NCBI RefSeq assembly: GCF_005938225.1
Contig: NZ_VCPC01000003.1
Location: 496,001-560,000 of the forward strand
Direction: 5' to 3'
DNA length: 64,000 nt
Origin: Arenibacterium halophilum
GTDB taxonomy: Bacteria; Pseudomonadota; Alphaproteobacteria; Rhodobacterales; Rhodobacteraceae
Both the position numbers and the translations under genes were made by a program. The notes under the pieces are model-generated. The model was not told the origin of the DNA. It saw only the letters and a program-made list of their open reading frames with translations, and searched no databases. This document shows, one piece after another, positions 28,658 through 35,761 of the stretch. Positions within the stretch are counted from its first letter, which is position 1; each line of letters begins with the position of its first letter.

Positions 28658-29128
28658 TCAGGAATAGACGATATCCAGCACTTCGTAGGATTTCTCGCCG
28701 CCCGGTGTGCGCACCTCGACGCTGTCGCCCACATCCTTGCCGATCAGAGCGCGTGCGATGGGCGACTTGATGTTCAGCAGCCCCTTTTCGACGTTGGCCT
28801 CGTGTTCGCCGACGATCTGCCAGGTCTTTTCCTCGTCGGTGTCTTCATCCACCAGCGTGACGCGCGCGCCGAACTTGATGGTGCCGGTCAGCTTGGCCGG
28901 GTCGATCACCTCGGCCAGCGACAGCACGCCCTCCAATTCCTTGATGCGGCCCTCGATGAACGACTGTTTCTCGCGTGCCGAATGATATTCGGCATTCTCC
29001 GACAGGTCGCCATGTTCGCGGGCCTCGGCAATCGCCTTGATGATCGCGGGGCGCTCGACGGATTTCAGCTGTTTCAGCTCGACTTCCAGCGCGTTGTGAC
29101 CGGCCGGGGTCATCGGTATCTTGTCCAT
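28658..29128 (-). CDS. greA: Transcription elongation factor GreA
   Basis: A 156-residue factor that rescues backtracked RNA polymerase by stimulating transcript cleavage. The N-terminal coiled coil (residues 1-75) has the acidic tip [18 protein letters not shown]. The C-terminal FKBP-like domain has [15 protein letters not shown] and [18 protein letters not shown]. Length and motifs match the family. ATG 29128 is chosen by alignment; longer in-frame starts run through the hairpin at 29141-29182. That hairpin-plus-U-run lies only 12 bases upstream of the start, an unusual leader. Confidence 0.96.
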   Translation of the reverse strand: MDKIPMTPAGHNALEVELKQLKSVERPAIIKAIAEAREHGDLSENAEYHSAREKQSFIEGRIKELEGVLSLAEVIDPAKLTGTIKFGARVTLVDEDTDEEKTWQIVGEHEANVEKGLLNIKSPIARALIGKDVGDSVEVRTPGGEKSYEVLDIVYS

Positions 29129-29140
29129 ATCAGCGTTCCA

Positions 29141-29182
29141 CACAAAAATCGGGCGCCCCGCCGCAGCGCGCCGGGGCGTCCC
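29141..29182 (-). terminator. Strong hairpin and U-tract in the greA leader (terminator or attenuator)
   Basis: On the minus strand GGGACGCCCCG pairs with CGGGGCGCCC (10 bp, one bulge, 11-base loop) and is followed by GATTTTTGTG. It has the form of an intrinsic terminator. It lies between the VOC gene and greA, ending 12 bases before the greA start, so it could end the VOC transcript or attenuate greA. Confidence 0.7.
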
Positions 29183-29282
29183 TCTGAATCGGTCTTTACC
29201 ATCACCCATTGTGGCGCGCGATTGCAAGAGCGGTGTCGCTAACACTGCGGGCTCGGCGTGAACCCGGCACGCGCCGCGCCGA

Positions 29283-29375
29283 CTACAGGTGAAGGCGCCA
29301 GAACAGGATGGACAACGGCAGCCGAAACCTGCGGCTGCGCCATGCATGACGGCCGGCTGTGCGCCACAAACTCAT
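29283..29375 (-). CDS. Possible 30-residue Arg-rich ORF coupled to VOC gene
   Basis: The ATG overlaps the VOC stop codon (ATGA), and the frame encodes 30 residues ([20 protein letters not shown] onward, ending SILFWRLHL). There is no family match and no independent ribosome site. It is reported because the overlap is typical of real operons here, but chance is likely. Confidence 0.2.
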   Translation of the reverse strand: MSLWRTAGRHAWRSRRFRLPLSILFWRLHL

Positions 29376-29764
29376 GACGCCACCTGATGAGACGCGACTT
29401 CCCATTCGATACCGTCTTGATCGTGAAAGTAGAATCGTCGCCCTGGCGCGTAGTCGGCATGGTTCACAGGAGTAAAGCCAGCGGCTTTCACCCGCGTTTC
29501 GACCGCGTCGATATCGTCGGTGAAGACCGCGATGTGATTCAGCCCGCCGATGGTGCGATAGCTGTCTTCCTGCCGGGGTTTCGAGCCGCCATAGGAAAAC
29601 AGCGCAACATAGCTGTCGGCGCTGCCCACATGGACCGTATAGCCGGTTTGCATCGCCGGTCCTTGCCAGCGGATGTGCCAGCCGAAAACCTCGGTCAGCC
29701 AAGCGGCAGTGCGTTTCGGATCGGACACCGTGATGTTGGTATGTTCAAGCCGGGCCTGGGCCAT
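29372..29764 (-). CDS. VOC family (glyoxalase/bleomycin-resistance-like) protein
   Basis: A 130-residue vicinal-oxygen-chelate fold protein. It has ARLEHTNITVSDPKRTAAWL at the N-terminus, GYTVHVGSADSYVALFSYGG, GLNHIAVFTDDIDAVETRVK, and a C-terminal YFHDQDGIEWEVAS with the metal-binding Glu. ATG 29764 is preferred because GGGAGGA lies 6 bases upstream. It is divergent from soxR across a perfect SoxR box, so its expression is probably induced by redox-active compounds. The substrate is unknown. Confidence 0.87.
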   Translation of the reverse strand: MAQARLEHTNITVSDPKRTAAWLTEVFGWHIRWQGPAMQTGYTVHVGSADSYVALFSYGGSKPRQEDSYRTIGGLNHIAVFTDDIDAVETRVKAAGFTPVNHADYAPGRRFYFHDQDGIEWEVASHQVAS

Positions 29765-29795
29765 GATCGTTCCTCCCTCTTTCAATCATGGCCGA

Positions 29796-29826
29796 AGCAT
29801 CCGACCTCAAGTATACTTGAGGTCAA
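29796..29826 (-). promoter_or_regulatory. SoxR-type promoter of the VOC gene (19-base spacer)
   Basis: On the minus strand TTGACC (29826-29821) and GATGCT (29801-29796) are separated by 19 bases filled by the SoxR palindrome. This aligns position by position with the E. coli soxS promoter, where SoxR untwists an overlong spacer. The -10 is a weak match to consensus, as expected for an activator-dependent promoter. Confidence 0.65.
29803..29824. promoter_or_regulatory. SoxR box (22-bp perfect palindrome)
   Basis: The core CCTCAAGTATACTTGAGG is flanked by GA on the left and TC on the right, giving 22 bases of perfect dyad symmetry. It differs from the classic SoxR site CCTCAAGTTAACTTGAGG at only two central positions. 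It lies between the divergent VOC and soxR genes. Confidence 0.85.
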
Positions 29827-29859
29827 GTGAAAAATTCAGAATGAAATGAGGTGTCTGGT

Positions 29860-30303
29860 ATGAAGGGTGGGCTGTCGGTCGGGTATGTTTCGCGGCGCAC
29901 GGGGCTCGCCGTGTCGGCGATCCGCTATTACGAGGAAGAAGGCCTGGTGCATCCGGGCCGCGACCGGGGCAACCGGCGCGTGTTTCGGCGTGGAGACATC
30001 CGGCGCCTGTCGTTCGTGATGATCGCGCAGCAGCTTGGATTCTCCCTGTCAGAAATCCGCGCCGCTTTGGATGCCCTGCCCGGGGGCCGCGACCCCACAC
30101 GCGAAGATTGGGCGCGTCTGGCGCAGGGGTTTCGCGCCTCGATCGATGCGCGCATCGCCGGTCTGGCGTCACTGCGCGACCGGCTGGATGGCTGTATCGG
30201 TTGCGGCTGTCTGTCGCTGGATCGCTGTGCGCTCTACAACCCCGAAGACACAGCCGCACAATTGGGCAAGGGCCCGCGCTTCGTCTTCGGTGCCGCGCCA
30301 TAG
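29860..30303 (+). CDS. soxR: Redox-sensitive MerR-family activator SoxR
   Basis: A 147-residue MerR-type regulator. The winged helix is at residues 6-70 (VGYVSRRTGLAVSAIRYYEE, then GNRRVFRRGDIRRLSFV), followed by the dimerisation helix. The [2Fe-2S] cluster loop CIGCGCLSLDRC has Cys112, 115, 117 and 123 in CX2CXCX5C spacing. Oxidation of the cluster activates transcription. ATG 29860 is chosen over GTG 29851 because GAGGTG is well placed before it. It is divergent from the VOC gene, with the SoxR box between. Confidence 0.95.
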   Translation: MKGGLSVGYVSRRTGLAVSAIRYYEEEGLVHPGRDRGNRRVFRRGDIRRLSFVMIAQQLGFSLSEIRAALDALPGGRDPTREDWARLAQGFRASIDARIAGLASLRDRLDGCIGCGCLSLDRCALYNPEDTAAQLGKGPRFVFGAAP

Positions 30304-30393
30304 GCCTTCACCGCACGCCGCGCGCGGGTTTGCGCCCTTGCGAGCGCGGCCCGCGAGCGGTAAATGCGCGATGACGCAACACGAAGGGACGCC

Positions 30394-30681
30394 ATGTCGA
30401 TCGACGAAAGCACTGCCGCCCGCGTGGCAAAACTGGCCCGGATCCGGGTCGAGCCCGAGGCGCTGCCCGAGCTGGCCGAGGATTTCAACCGTATCCTGGG
30501 CTTCATCGAACAGCTGAACGAGGTCGATGTCGAGGGCGTCGAGCCGATGACTTCGGTCACGCCCATGCGGCTGAAACGGCGCGAGGACCAGGTGGATGAC
30601 GGCGGACACGCCGCCCAGGTCCTGTCGAATGCGCCCGATGCGCGCGAAGGCTTTTTCGCGGTTCCGAAGGTGGTGGAATAA
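30394..30681 (+). CDS. gatC: Aspartyl/glutamyl-tRNA amidotransferase subunit C
   Basis: A 95-residue subunit of GatCAB, which converts misacylated Glu-tRNA(Gln) and Asp-tRNA(Asn) to the correct amides. It has [40 protein letters not shown] and LREDQVDDG-like ([11 protein letters not shown]) segments that wrap around GatA. Start ATG 30394. The stop shares a base with the gatA start (TAATGG). gatB is not in the window. Confidence 0.94.
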   Translation: MSIDESTAARVAKLARIRVEPEALPELAEDFNRILGFIEQLNEVDVEGVEPMTSVTPMRLKRREDQVDDGGHAAQVLSNAPDAREGFFAVPKVVE

Positions 30682-32168
30682 TGGCTGATCTGAACACGCT
30701 GGGCCTGGCCGAGGCGCGCGACCTGCTGCGCAAGGGCGAAACCACCTCTGTCGAGCTGACCGAGGCCTGCCTCAAGGCGATTGATGCCGCCGATGTGCTG
30801 AACGCCTTTGTCCACAAGACGCCCGAGATCGCGATGGAGCGCGCCCGCGCGGCCGATGCGCGCCTGCAAGCCGGAGATGCGCCCGCCATGTGCGGCCTGC
30901 CCATCGGCATGAAGGATCTGTTCTGCACCGAAGGCGTGCCGAGCCAGGCCGCCAGCCGCATCCTTGACGGGTTCCGCCCCGAGTATGAATCGACCGTCAG
31001 CGCCAACCTGCGTGACGCGGGCGCGGTGATGCTGGGCAAGCTGAACATGGACGAATTCGCCATGGGCTCGTCCAACGAAACCAGCGCCTATGGCAATGCG
31101 ATCAACCCGTGGCGCCGCGATGGCGACGACACCGCGCTGACGCCGGGCGGTTCGTCCGGTGGCTCTGCCGCCGCCGTGGCCGCCGATCTGTGCCTTGCCG
31201 CCACCGGCACCGATACCGGCGGCTCGATCCGCCAGCCCGCCGCGCTGACAGGCACCGTGGGGATCAAGCCGACCTATGGCCGCTGCTCGCGCTGGGGCAT
31301 CATCGCGTTCGCCTCTTCGCTGGATCAGGCCGGGCCGATGACGAAATCGGTGCGTGACGCCGCGATCATGCTGGGCGCCATGTGCAGCCACGACCCTAAG
31401 GATTCGACCAGCGCCGATCTTGCCGTGCCGGATTTCGAATCGCTGCTGAGCGGCGACATCCGGGGCAAGACCATCGGCATCCCGCGCGAATACCGGGTCG
31501 AAGGCATGCCCGCCGAGATCGAGAAGCTGTGGAACGACGGCACCGAGATGCTGAAGGCCGCCGGTGCCAAGGTGGTCGATATCTCGCTGCCGCACACCAA
31601 ATACGCGCTGCCCGCCTATTACGTCATCGCCCCGGCCGAGGCCTCGTCGAACCTTGCGCGCTATGACGGGGTGCGCTATGGCCACCGGGCGAAACTGGCG
31701 CAGGGCGACGGCATCACCGAGATGTACGAAAAGACCCGCGCCGAAGGATTTGGCGACGAGGTGCAGCGCCGCGTGATGGTCGGCACCTACGTGCTGTCCG
31801 CAGGGTTCTACGATGCCTATTACAACCGCGCCCGCAAGGTCCGCACGCTGATCAAGCGCGATTTCGAACAGGCGTTTGCTGCCGGAGTCGACGCGATCCT
31901 GACCCCGGCCACCCCTTCGGCGGCTTTCGGTCTGGGCGAGATGACTGAGGCCGATCCGGTGCAGATGTACCTGCTCGACGTGTTCACCGTCACGGTGAAC
32001 CTTGCTGGCCTGCCGGGCATCACCGTGCCCACGGGGCGCGATGCGCAGGGCCTGCCGCTGGGTCTTCAGCTGATCGGGCGGCCATGGGAGGAAGCAGACC
32101 TGCTGAACACCGCCCTTGCGCTGGAATCCGCCGCTGGCTTTGTGGCCAAACCCGCGCGGTGGTGGTAA
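30681..32168 (+). CDS. gatA: Aspartyl/glutamyl-tRNA amidotransferase subunit A
   Basis: A 495-residue amidase-signature enzyme that releases ammonia from glutamine for tRNA-dependent Asn and Gln formation. The Ser-cisSer-Lys catalytic set is visible: Lys in [11 protein letters not shown], and the serine-rich [19 protein letters not shown] followed by [37 protein letters not shown] at the C-terminal end is typical of GatA. Together with the AspRS signature at 3.6 kb, it indicates indirect Asn-tRNA synthesis. Confidence 0.96.
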   Translation: MADLNTLGLAEARDLLRKGETTSVELTEACLKAIDAADVLNAFVHKTPEIAMERARAADARLQAGDAPAMCGLPIGMKDLFCTEGVPSQAASRILDGFRPEYESTVSANLRDAGAVMLGKLNMDEFAMGSSNETSAYGNAINPWRRDGDDTALTPGGSSGGSAAAVAADLCLAATGTDTGGSIRQPAALTGTVGIKPTYGRCSRWGIIAFASSLDQAGPMTKSVRDAAIMLGAMCSHDPKDSTSADLAVPDFESLLSGDIRGKTIGIPREYRVEGMPAEIEKLWNDGTEMLKAAGAKVVDISLPHTKYALPAYYVIAPAEASSNLARYDGVRYGHRAKLAQGDGITEMYEKTRAEGFGDEVQRRVMVGTYVLSAGFYDAYYNRARKVRTLIKRDFEQAFAAGVDAILTPATPSAAFGLGEMTEADPVQMYLLDVFTVTVNLAGLPGITVPTGRDAQGLPLGLQLIGRPWEEADLLNTALALESAAGFVAKPARWW

Positions 32169-32211
32169 GCCGGTTTCGTCAAGAAACGTGAAACGGCAAG
32201 CGGTGGGTCAC

Positions 32212-33003
32212 ATGCGGTTAGGCTGTGTTTTGGTGGTGCTGGGCGTGTTGGGCGCCTGCTCGAATGCGGTGCCCGACAGCGGGTCGGGCATCGGGTTTGA
32301 TACGTCGGACGATGCGCGCCGCGCGCGTGAACTGGCGCTGAACGGCGGTGCCGGTGCTGGCGTACCGATCACGCCGCCCGCCGTCGTGTCGGGCGAACGC
32401 CTGCCACAGGGCGCGCCGATGGCGATGCCCGGGGCCGTGCCCGTCGATACCGCGACGGTGGATGCGCCCCTTGGCGCCGCGATGGGAGGTTCTGACGATG
32501 ATATCGCCCGCGACACCGCCGCCGCGCTGGCCGCCACCTCGCCCGGGGCACAGCCTGTTGGCGCACCCGTTCCGGCTTCCGTCCAACAGCCCGGGATCGT
32601 GCCGAACAACCCGGGCCTGTCGACCGAGAACGACTTTGCCGCCGTGTCCGAACAGCGCAGTATCGAAGGCGACGCCGCCCGCATCGCCCGCACCCGTGCA
32701 CAATACGAGGTGGTGCAACCCACCGCCGTGCCAGCCCGCACCGGGGGCGCCGGGCCAAACATCGTGACCTATGCGCTGGAAACTTCGCACCCGCGCGGAA
32801 CGCGGATGTATTCCCGGTCGGGCATCAACCTGGCCAACCGGGCGCAACGGGCCTGCGCGGGCTATGCCTCGCCCGATCAGGCGCAGATGGAATTCCTTGC
32901 CAGCGGCGGGCCCGAACGCGACCGCCACGGGCTGGATCCGGATGGCGATGGCTATGCCTGTTCGTGGAACCCGGCGCCCTTCCGCGCCGCCCGCCAGAAC
33001 TAG
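32212..33003 (+). CDS. Lipoprotein with C-terminal Excalibur-like calcium motif
   Basis: A 263-residue protein with lipoprotein signal VLVVLGVLGACS. A long low-complexity Ala/Gly/Pro/Val region follows (about residues 20-170). The compact C-terminal domain has RAQRACAGYASPDQAQMEFL and ends with GLDPDGDGYACSWNPAPFR, matching the DxDxDGxxC pattern of Excalibur calcium-binding domains. It is probably an envelope or surface-anchored protein of unknown function. It lies 43 bases after gatA and 6 bases before the amidase gene. Confidence 0.8.
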   Translation: MRLGCVLVVLGVLGACSNAVPDSGSGIGFDTSDDARRARELALNGGAGAGVPITPPAVVSGERLPQGAPMAMPGAVPVDTATVDAPLGAAMGGSDDDIARDTAAALAATSPGAQPVGAPVPASVQQPGIVPNNPGLSTENDFAAVSEQRSIEGDAARIARTRAQYEVVQPTAVPARTGGAGPNIVTYALETSHPRGTRMYSRSGINLANRAQRACAGYASPDQAQMEFLASGGPERDRHGLDPDGDGYACSWNPAPFRAARQN

Positions 33004-33009
33004 GCCCCC

Positions 33010-33660
33010 TTGGCCGCCATCTGGCACCCCTCTCCGAACTTCGGCGTGCGGCGTGATGGGCTGCGCCCCACCCTGATCGTGCTGCACTACACCGCCATGA
33101 CCAGCGCGCAGGCCGCGCTGGACAGGCTGTGTGACCCGAAGGCCGAAGTTTCGGCGCATTACCTGATCGGCGGCGACGGCACGCTGTGGCAGATGGTGGA
33201 CGAGGATCAGCGCGCCTGGCACGCCGGGGCGGGCGCATGGGCGGGGCAGGGCGATGTGAACTCGCGCTCGATCGGCATCGAGCTGGACAACCGCGGCGAT
33301 CACCCGTTTTCCGAGCCACAGATGGCCGCACTGGAACGGCTGCTGCCCGGCATCATGCAGCGCCACGGGATCGCGCCACAGGGCGTGATCGGCCATTCGT
33401 GCATGGCGCCGGGCCGCAAGGCCGATCCGGGGCCACGCTTTGACTGGACACGCCTGGCCCGCCAGGGCCTCGCCACGCGCCCCGGCATGGGCGAGACGGC
33501 AAAACCAACCCCCGACAGCTTTCGCCAGATGGCCCGGGCGCGCGGCTTCACCGCCCCGTGCGACGATGCCACCCTGCTGGCCGCCGTGCGCCTGCGCTTT
33601 CGCCCCGGCGCCTCCGGTCCGCTGACCGCCGAAGACCTTGCCGTGTTGCACATGGCTTGA
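33010..33660 (+). CDS. N-acetylmuramoyl-L-alanine amidase (AmpD-like)
   Basis: A 216-residue amidase_2 family enzyme that cleaves the MurNAc-L-Ala bond of peptidoglycan fragments. Zinc ligand segments are TLIVLHYTAM (first His), GVIGHSCMAPGRKADPGPRF (second His, general Lys, Asp), and SAHYLIGGDGTLWQMV in between. It starts at TTG 33010. There is no signal peptide, so it is probably cytoplasmic and acts in wall recycling like AmpD. The RNase P RNA begins about 30 bases after its stop. Confidence 0.9.
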   Translation: MAAIWHPSPNFGVRRDGLRPTLIVLHYTAMTSAQAALDRLCDPKAEVSAHYLIGGDGTLWQMVDEDQRAWHAGAGAWAGQGDVNSRSIGIELDNRGDHPFSEPQMAALERLLPGIMQRHGIAPQGVIGHSCMAPGRKADPGPRFDWTRLARQGLATRPGMGETAKPTPDSFRQMARARGFTAPCDDATLLAAVRLRFRPGASGPLTAEDLAVLHMA

Positions 33661-33666
33661 CGAAGC

Positions 33667-33698
33667 CCGCGCGCCCTGCCACATGCCAAGGCGCGCGG
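33667..33698 (+). repeat. Perfect 9-bp inverted repeat overlapping the 5' end of rnpB
   Basis: CCGCGCGCC (33667-33675) and GGCGCGCGG (33690-33698) could form a hairpin with a 14-base loop. The right arm coincides with the 5' strand of RNase P helix P1. It may end the amidase transcript or compete with P1 in longer precursors. Confidence 0.55.
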
Positions 33699-34087
33699 AG
33701 GGCCGGATGGCCGCTGGGGTGCGCCCCAGAGGAAAGTCCGGACTCCAGGGAACGACGGTGCCGGGTAACGCCCGGGCGGGGAAACCCGACGGAAAGCGCC
33801 ACAGAAATGAAACCGCCGTGCCCCGGCACGGTAAGGATGAAACGGTGGGGTAAGAGCCCACCGCGCTCCCGGCAACGGGGGCGGCACGGCAAGCCCCACC
33901 GGGAGCAATGCCAAATAGGACCCCCGCGCGGGCCCGGTCCCGCAAGGGATACCGCCGCTAGGTCAGATCCCGCCAAGAGGGGTCGGGTTGGCAGCTTGAC
34001 GCCTGCAGCAATGCAGGTGCCAGAGGAATGGTCATCGAAGGGGGCAACCCCGGAACAGAATCCGGCTTACAGGCCCTCCGCGCATAT
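33690..34087 (+). ncRNA. rnpB: RNase P RNA (class A)
   Basis: This is the catalytic RNA of RNase P, which trims tRNA 5' leaders. The conserved core is present: GAGGAAAGTCCGGACTCC near 33730-33746, GGAAAGCGCCACAGAAATG (33791-33809), GGTAAGAGCCCACCGC, GAGGAATGGTCATCGAAG near 34023, and ACAGAATCCGGCTTA near 34055-34069. Helix P1 closes the molecule: GCGCGGAGGGCC (33693-33704) pairs exactly with GGCCCTCCGCGC (34072-34083). Ends are estimated from P1. The length of about 395 nt is normal for alphaproteobacteria. Confidence 0.96.
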
Positions 34088-34095
34088 TTTCCCAA

Positions 34096-34135
34096 CCCCC
34101 CGCTTCTTTGGGCCATAAATGTCCCCGCCGGAGGC
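34096..34135 (-). repeat. Dispersed GC-rich repeat, short form, copy 5
   Basis: CCCCCCGCTTCTTTGGGCC then ATAAATGTCCCCGCCGGAGGC on the plus strand, 10 bases after the rnpB 3' end. The CTTCTTTGG box is nearest the gene it follows, so the placement rule holds for an RNA gene too. The 160 bases from here to the next start show no other feature. Confidence 0.75.
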
Positions 34136-34299
34136 ACGCGCGGCACGCGCGTCATCGCCGCCTGCGGCCCGGAAACCGCCTGCGTGGGGCACGCAACGCG
34201 CGCGGATATCCTTGGAATGGCGCGGCTTTCGCCCAAATACAGCCGCCTTTCGCGGGTCAACTCCGCACCCAACGGCAAACCGAGTCGAGGGTCGGGTTC

Positions 34300-35631
34300 A
34301 TGAGCAAGGGTTACATCATCGTGCTGGGCGCCATCGCCGGGCTGGCCTTTGGTGCGGCGGATTTCCTGCAGCAGCGCACCAAGGCCGATGGCGATTTCAC
34401 CCCGGGCGACTACATCGCCTCGGTCTTTGAGCGCCGGGCAGAGGCCGCGTCGGACAAGGCCGCCGCAGCCGCTCTGGCCGACGCCCGCAAGATTGCCCCG
34501 CGCGATCACCTCTCGCCCGCGCCCGAAGGCTGGCAGCGCCATGATTATTCCGACGATCTCTACGCCCGGCTGGTTGGGCCCAAGGCCGCGCCGACCGAGC
34601 AGGAGAAAGAGATCATCGACAAGATCAAATCAAGCCCGCTGGGCGGGATGTTCTCCACCGACCAGGCGCAGCATTCAAACGCCGCGACGGCCTATCTTTA
34701 TACCCGTGGCGACGAGGTGGTGATGATCTCGGCCAAGCTGAAGGGCCCGGCGCCCAAGGGCCGCATCGGCGCGATGATTGGCGCGGCGTCCGTGCAACTT
34801 GCCAGTTACTCGAAGAAGGAAGGCTTCGCGGTCATCAAGGGCGTGAATTTCTTTGAAACCATCGGCATGACACAGGTGCGGCTGGACCAGCCCGGCCCGC
34901 AGGACCACCGCCGCTTTACCGGCAGCCTTGGCAATACCGTGATGATCGAGGTCGAAAGCCGCGCCCATGACGACTCGCTGCGCCAGTTGCTGGGCGATAT
35001 CGACTATGACGCGCTGAACCAGATGCTGGAACAGCCGCTGCTGGGCGTCGGATCGCAGGCGCCTGTGCTGTCGGACAGCCAGCAGCAATTCGTGCTCGAC
35101 ACAACGCTGGCCGCGATGAAACGCGCCGAACCGGGCCGTCGCCGCGCGGCCGAGCGCCAGATGACACAGGCGATGCAACCCACAGCGATGGAACGCGCGC
35201 TGGTCGGGGCGGCAGGCGGCGCCGCGCAAAGCCTGGACGTCGCGGCACCCAGTGGCAAACAGGCCCGCGCCACGCCTGCACCTGACACCAGCCCGATTGA
35301 CTACGCCGCGTTGCGCATCGTCTACGACAGCGCCGAAGCGCGCCACCGCGACGATCCGCAGGCCTTCCGCAGCGGTCGAATCAGCCCTGCCACCCCGGCC
35401 CATGATGTGCAGGCCATGATGCGCGACCGGGGCTTGCCGCCCGGCAGCTGCCTGTCGGTCGATACAGGCCGCGTCTTGTGCAATGCCAATGCCGAAAGAA
35501 TGCGCGCGGCCGAAACCGCTCGCGAGCAGGCCACTGCCCGCACCGCCGCGCCGGTCAAGGTGAACCGCCCTGGCAAGCGCCAGACGGGCAGCAGCTGCGG
35601 CGGTGGCAATTTCTGCCGCGTCGGCGACTGA
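34300..35631 (+). CDS. Hypothetical membrane-anchored protein (443 aa)
   Basis: Not recognised as a known family. It starts with a membrane anchor (KGYIIVLGAIAGLAFGAADF), followed by an Ala-rich helical region. A mixed alpha/beta domain spans about residues 90-260 (AATAYLYTRGDEVVMISAKL, GRIGAMIGAASVQLASYSKK, VKGVNFFETIGMTQ-like). A Gln/Ala/Arg-rich linker follows, and the C-terminus is Cys-containing (SSCGGGNFCRVGD). The alternative longer frame upstream runs into the repeat and is not favoured. It is likely a real conserved roseobacter protein of unknown role. Confidence 0.75.
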   Translation: MSKGYIIVLGAIAGLAFGAADFLQQRTKADGDFTPGDYIASVFERRAEAASDKAAAAALADARKIAPRDHLSPAPEGWQRHDYSDDLYARLVGPKAAPTEQEKEIIDKIKSSPLGGMFSTDQAQHSNAATAYLYTRGDEVVMISAKLKGPAPKGRIGAMIGAASVQLASYSKKEGFAVIKGVNFFETIGMTQVRLDQPGPQDHRRFTGSLGNTVMIEVESRAHDDSLRQLLGDIDYDALNQMLEQPLLGVGSQAPVLSDSQQQFVLDTTLAAMKRAEPGRRRAAERQMTQAMQPTAMERALVGAAGGAAQSLDVAAPSGKQARATPAPDTSPIDYAALRIVYDSAEARHRDDPQAFRSGRISPATPAHDVQAMMRDRGLPPGSCLSVDTGRVLCNANAERMRAAETAREQATARTAAPVKVNRPGKRQTGSSCGGGNFCRVGD

Positions 35632-35761
35632 TCGCGACGCCGCAAATCGGCCCGCGCCCGCCCCGCATGTCGCATTTCTTCCGCGACTCGTCGGGCGGGT
35701 TATCGGCGGGCTGAAATTTGCGGGTATTGAGGGGGAAACCACACGCCCCGGAGTCGCGCCA

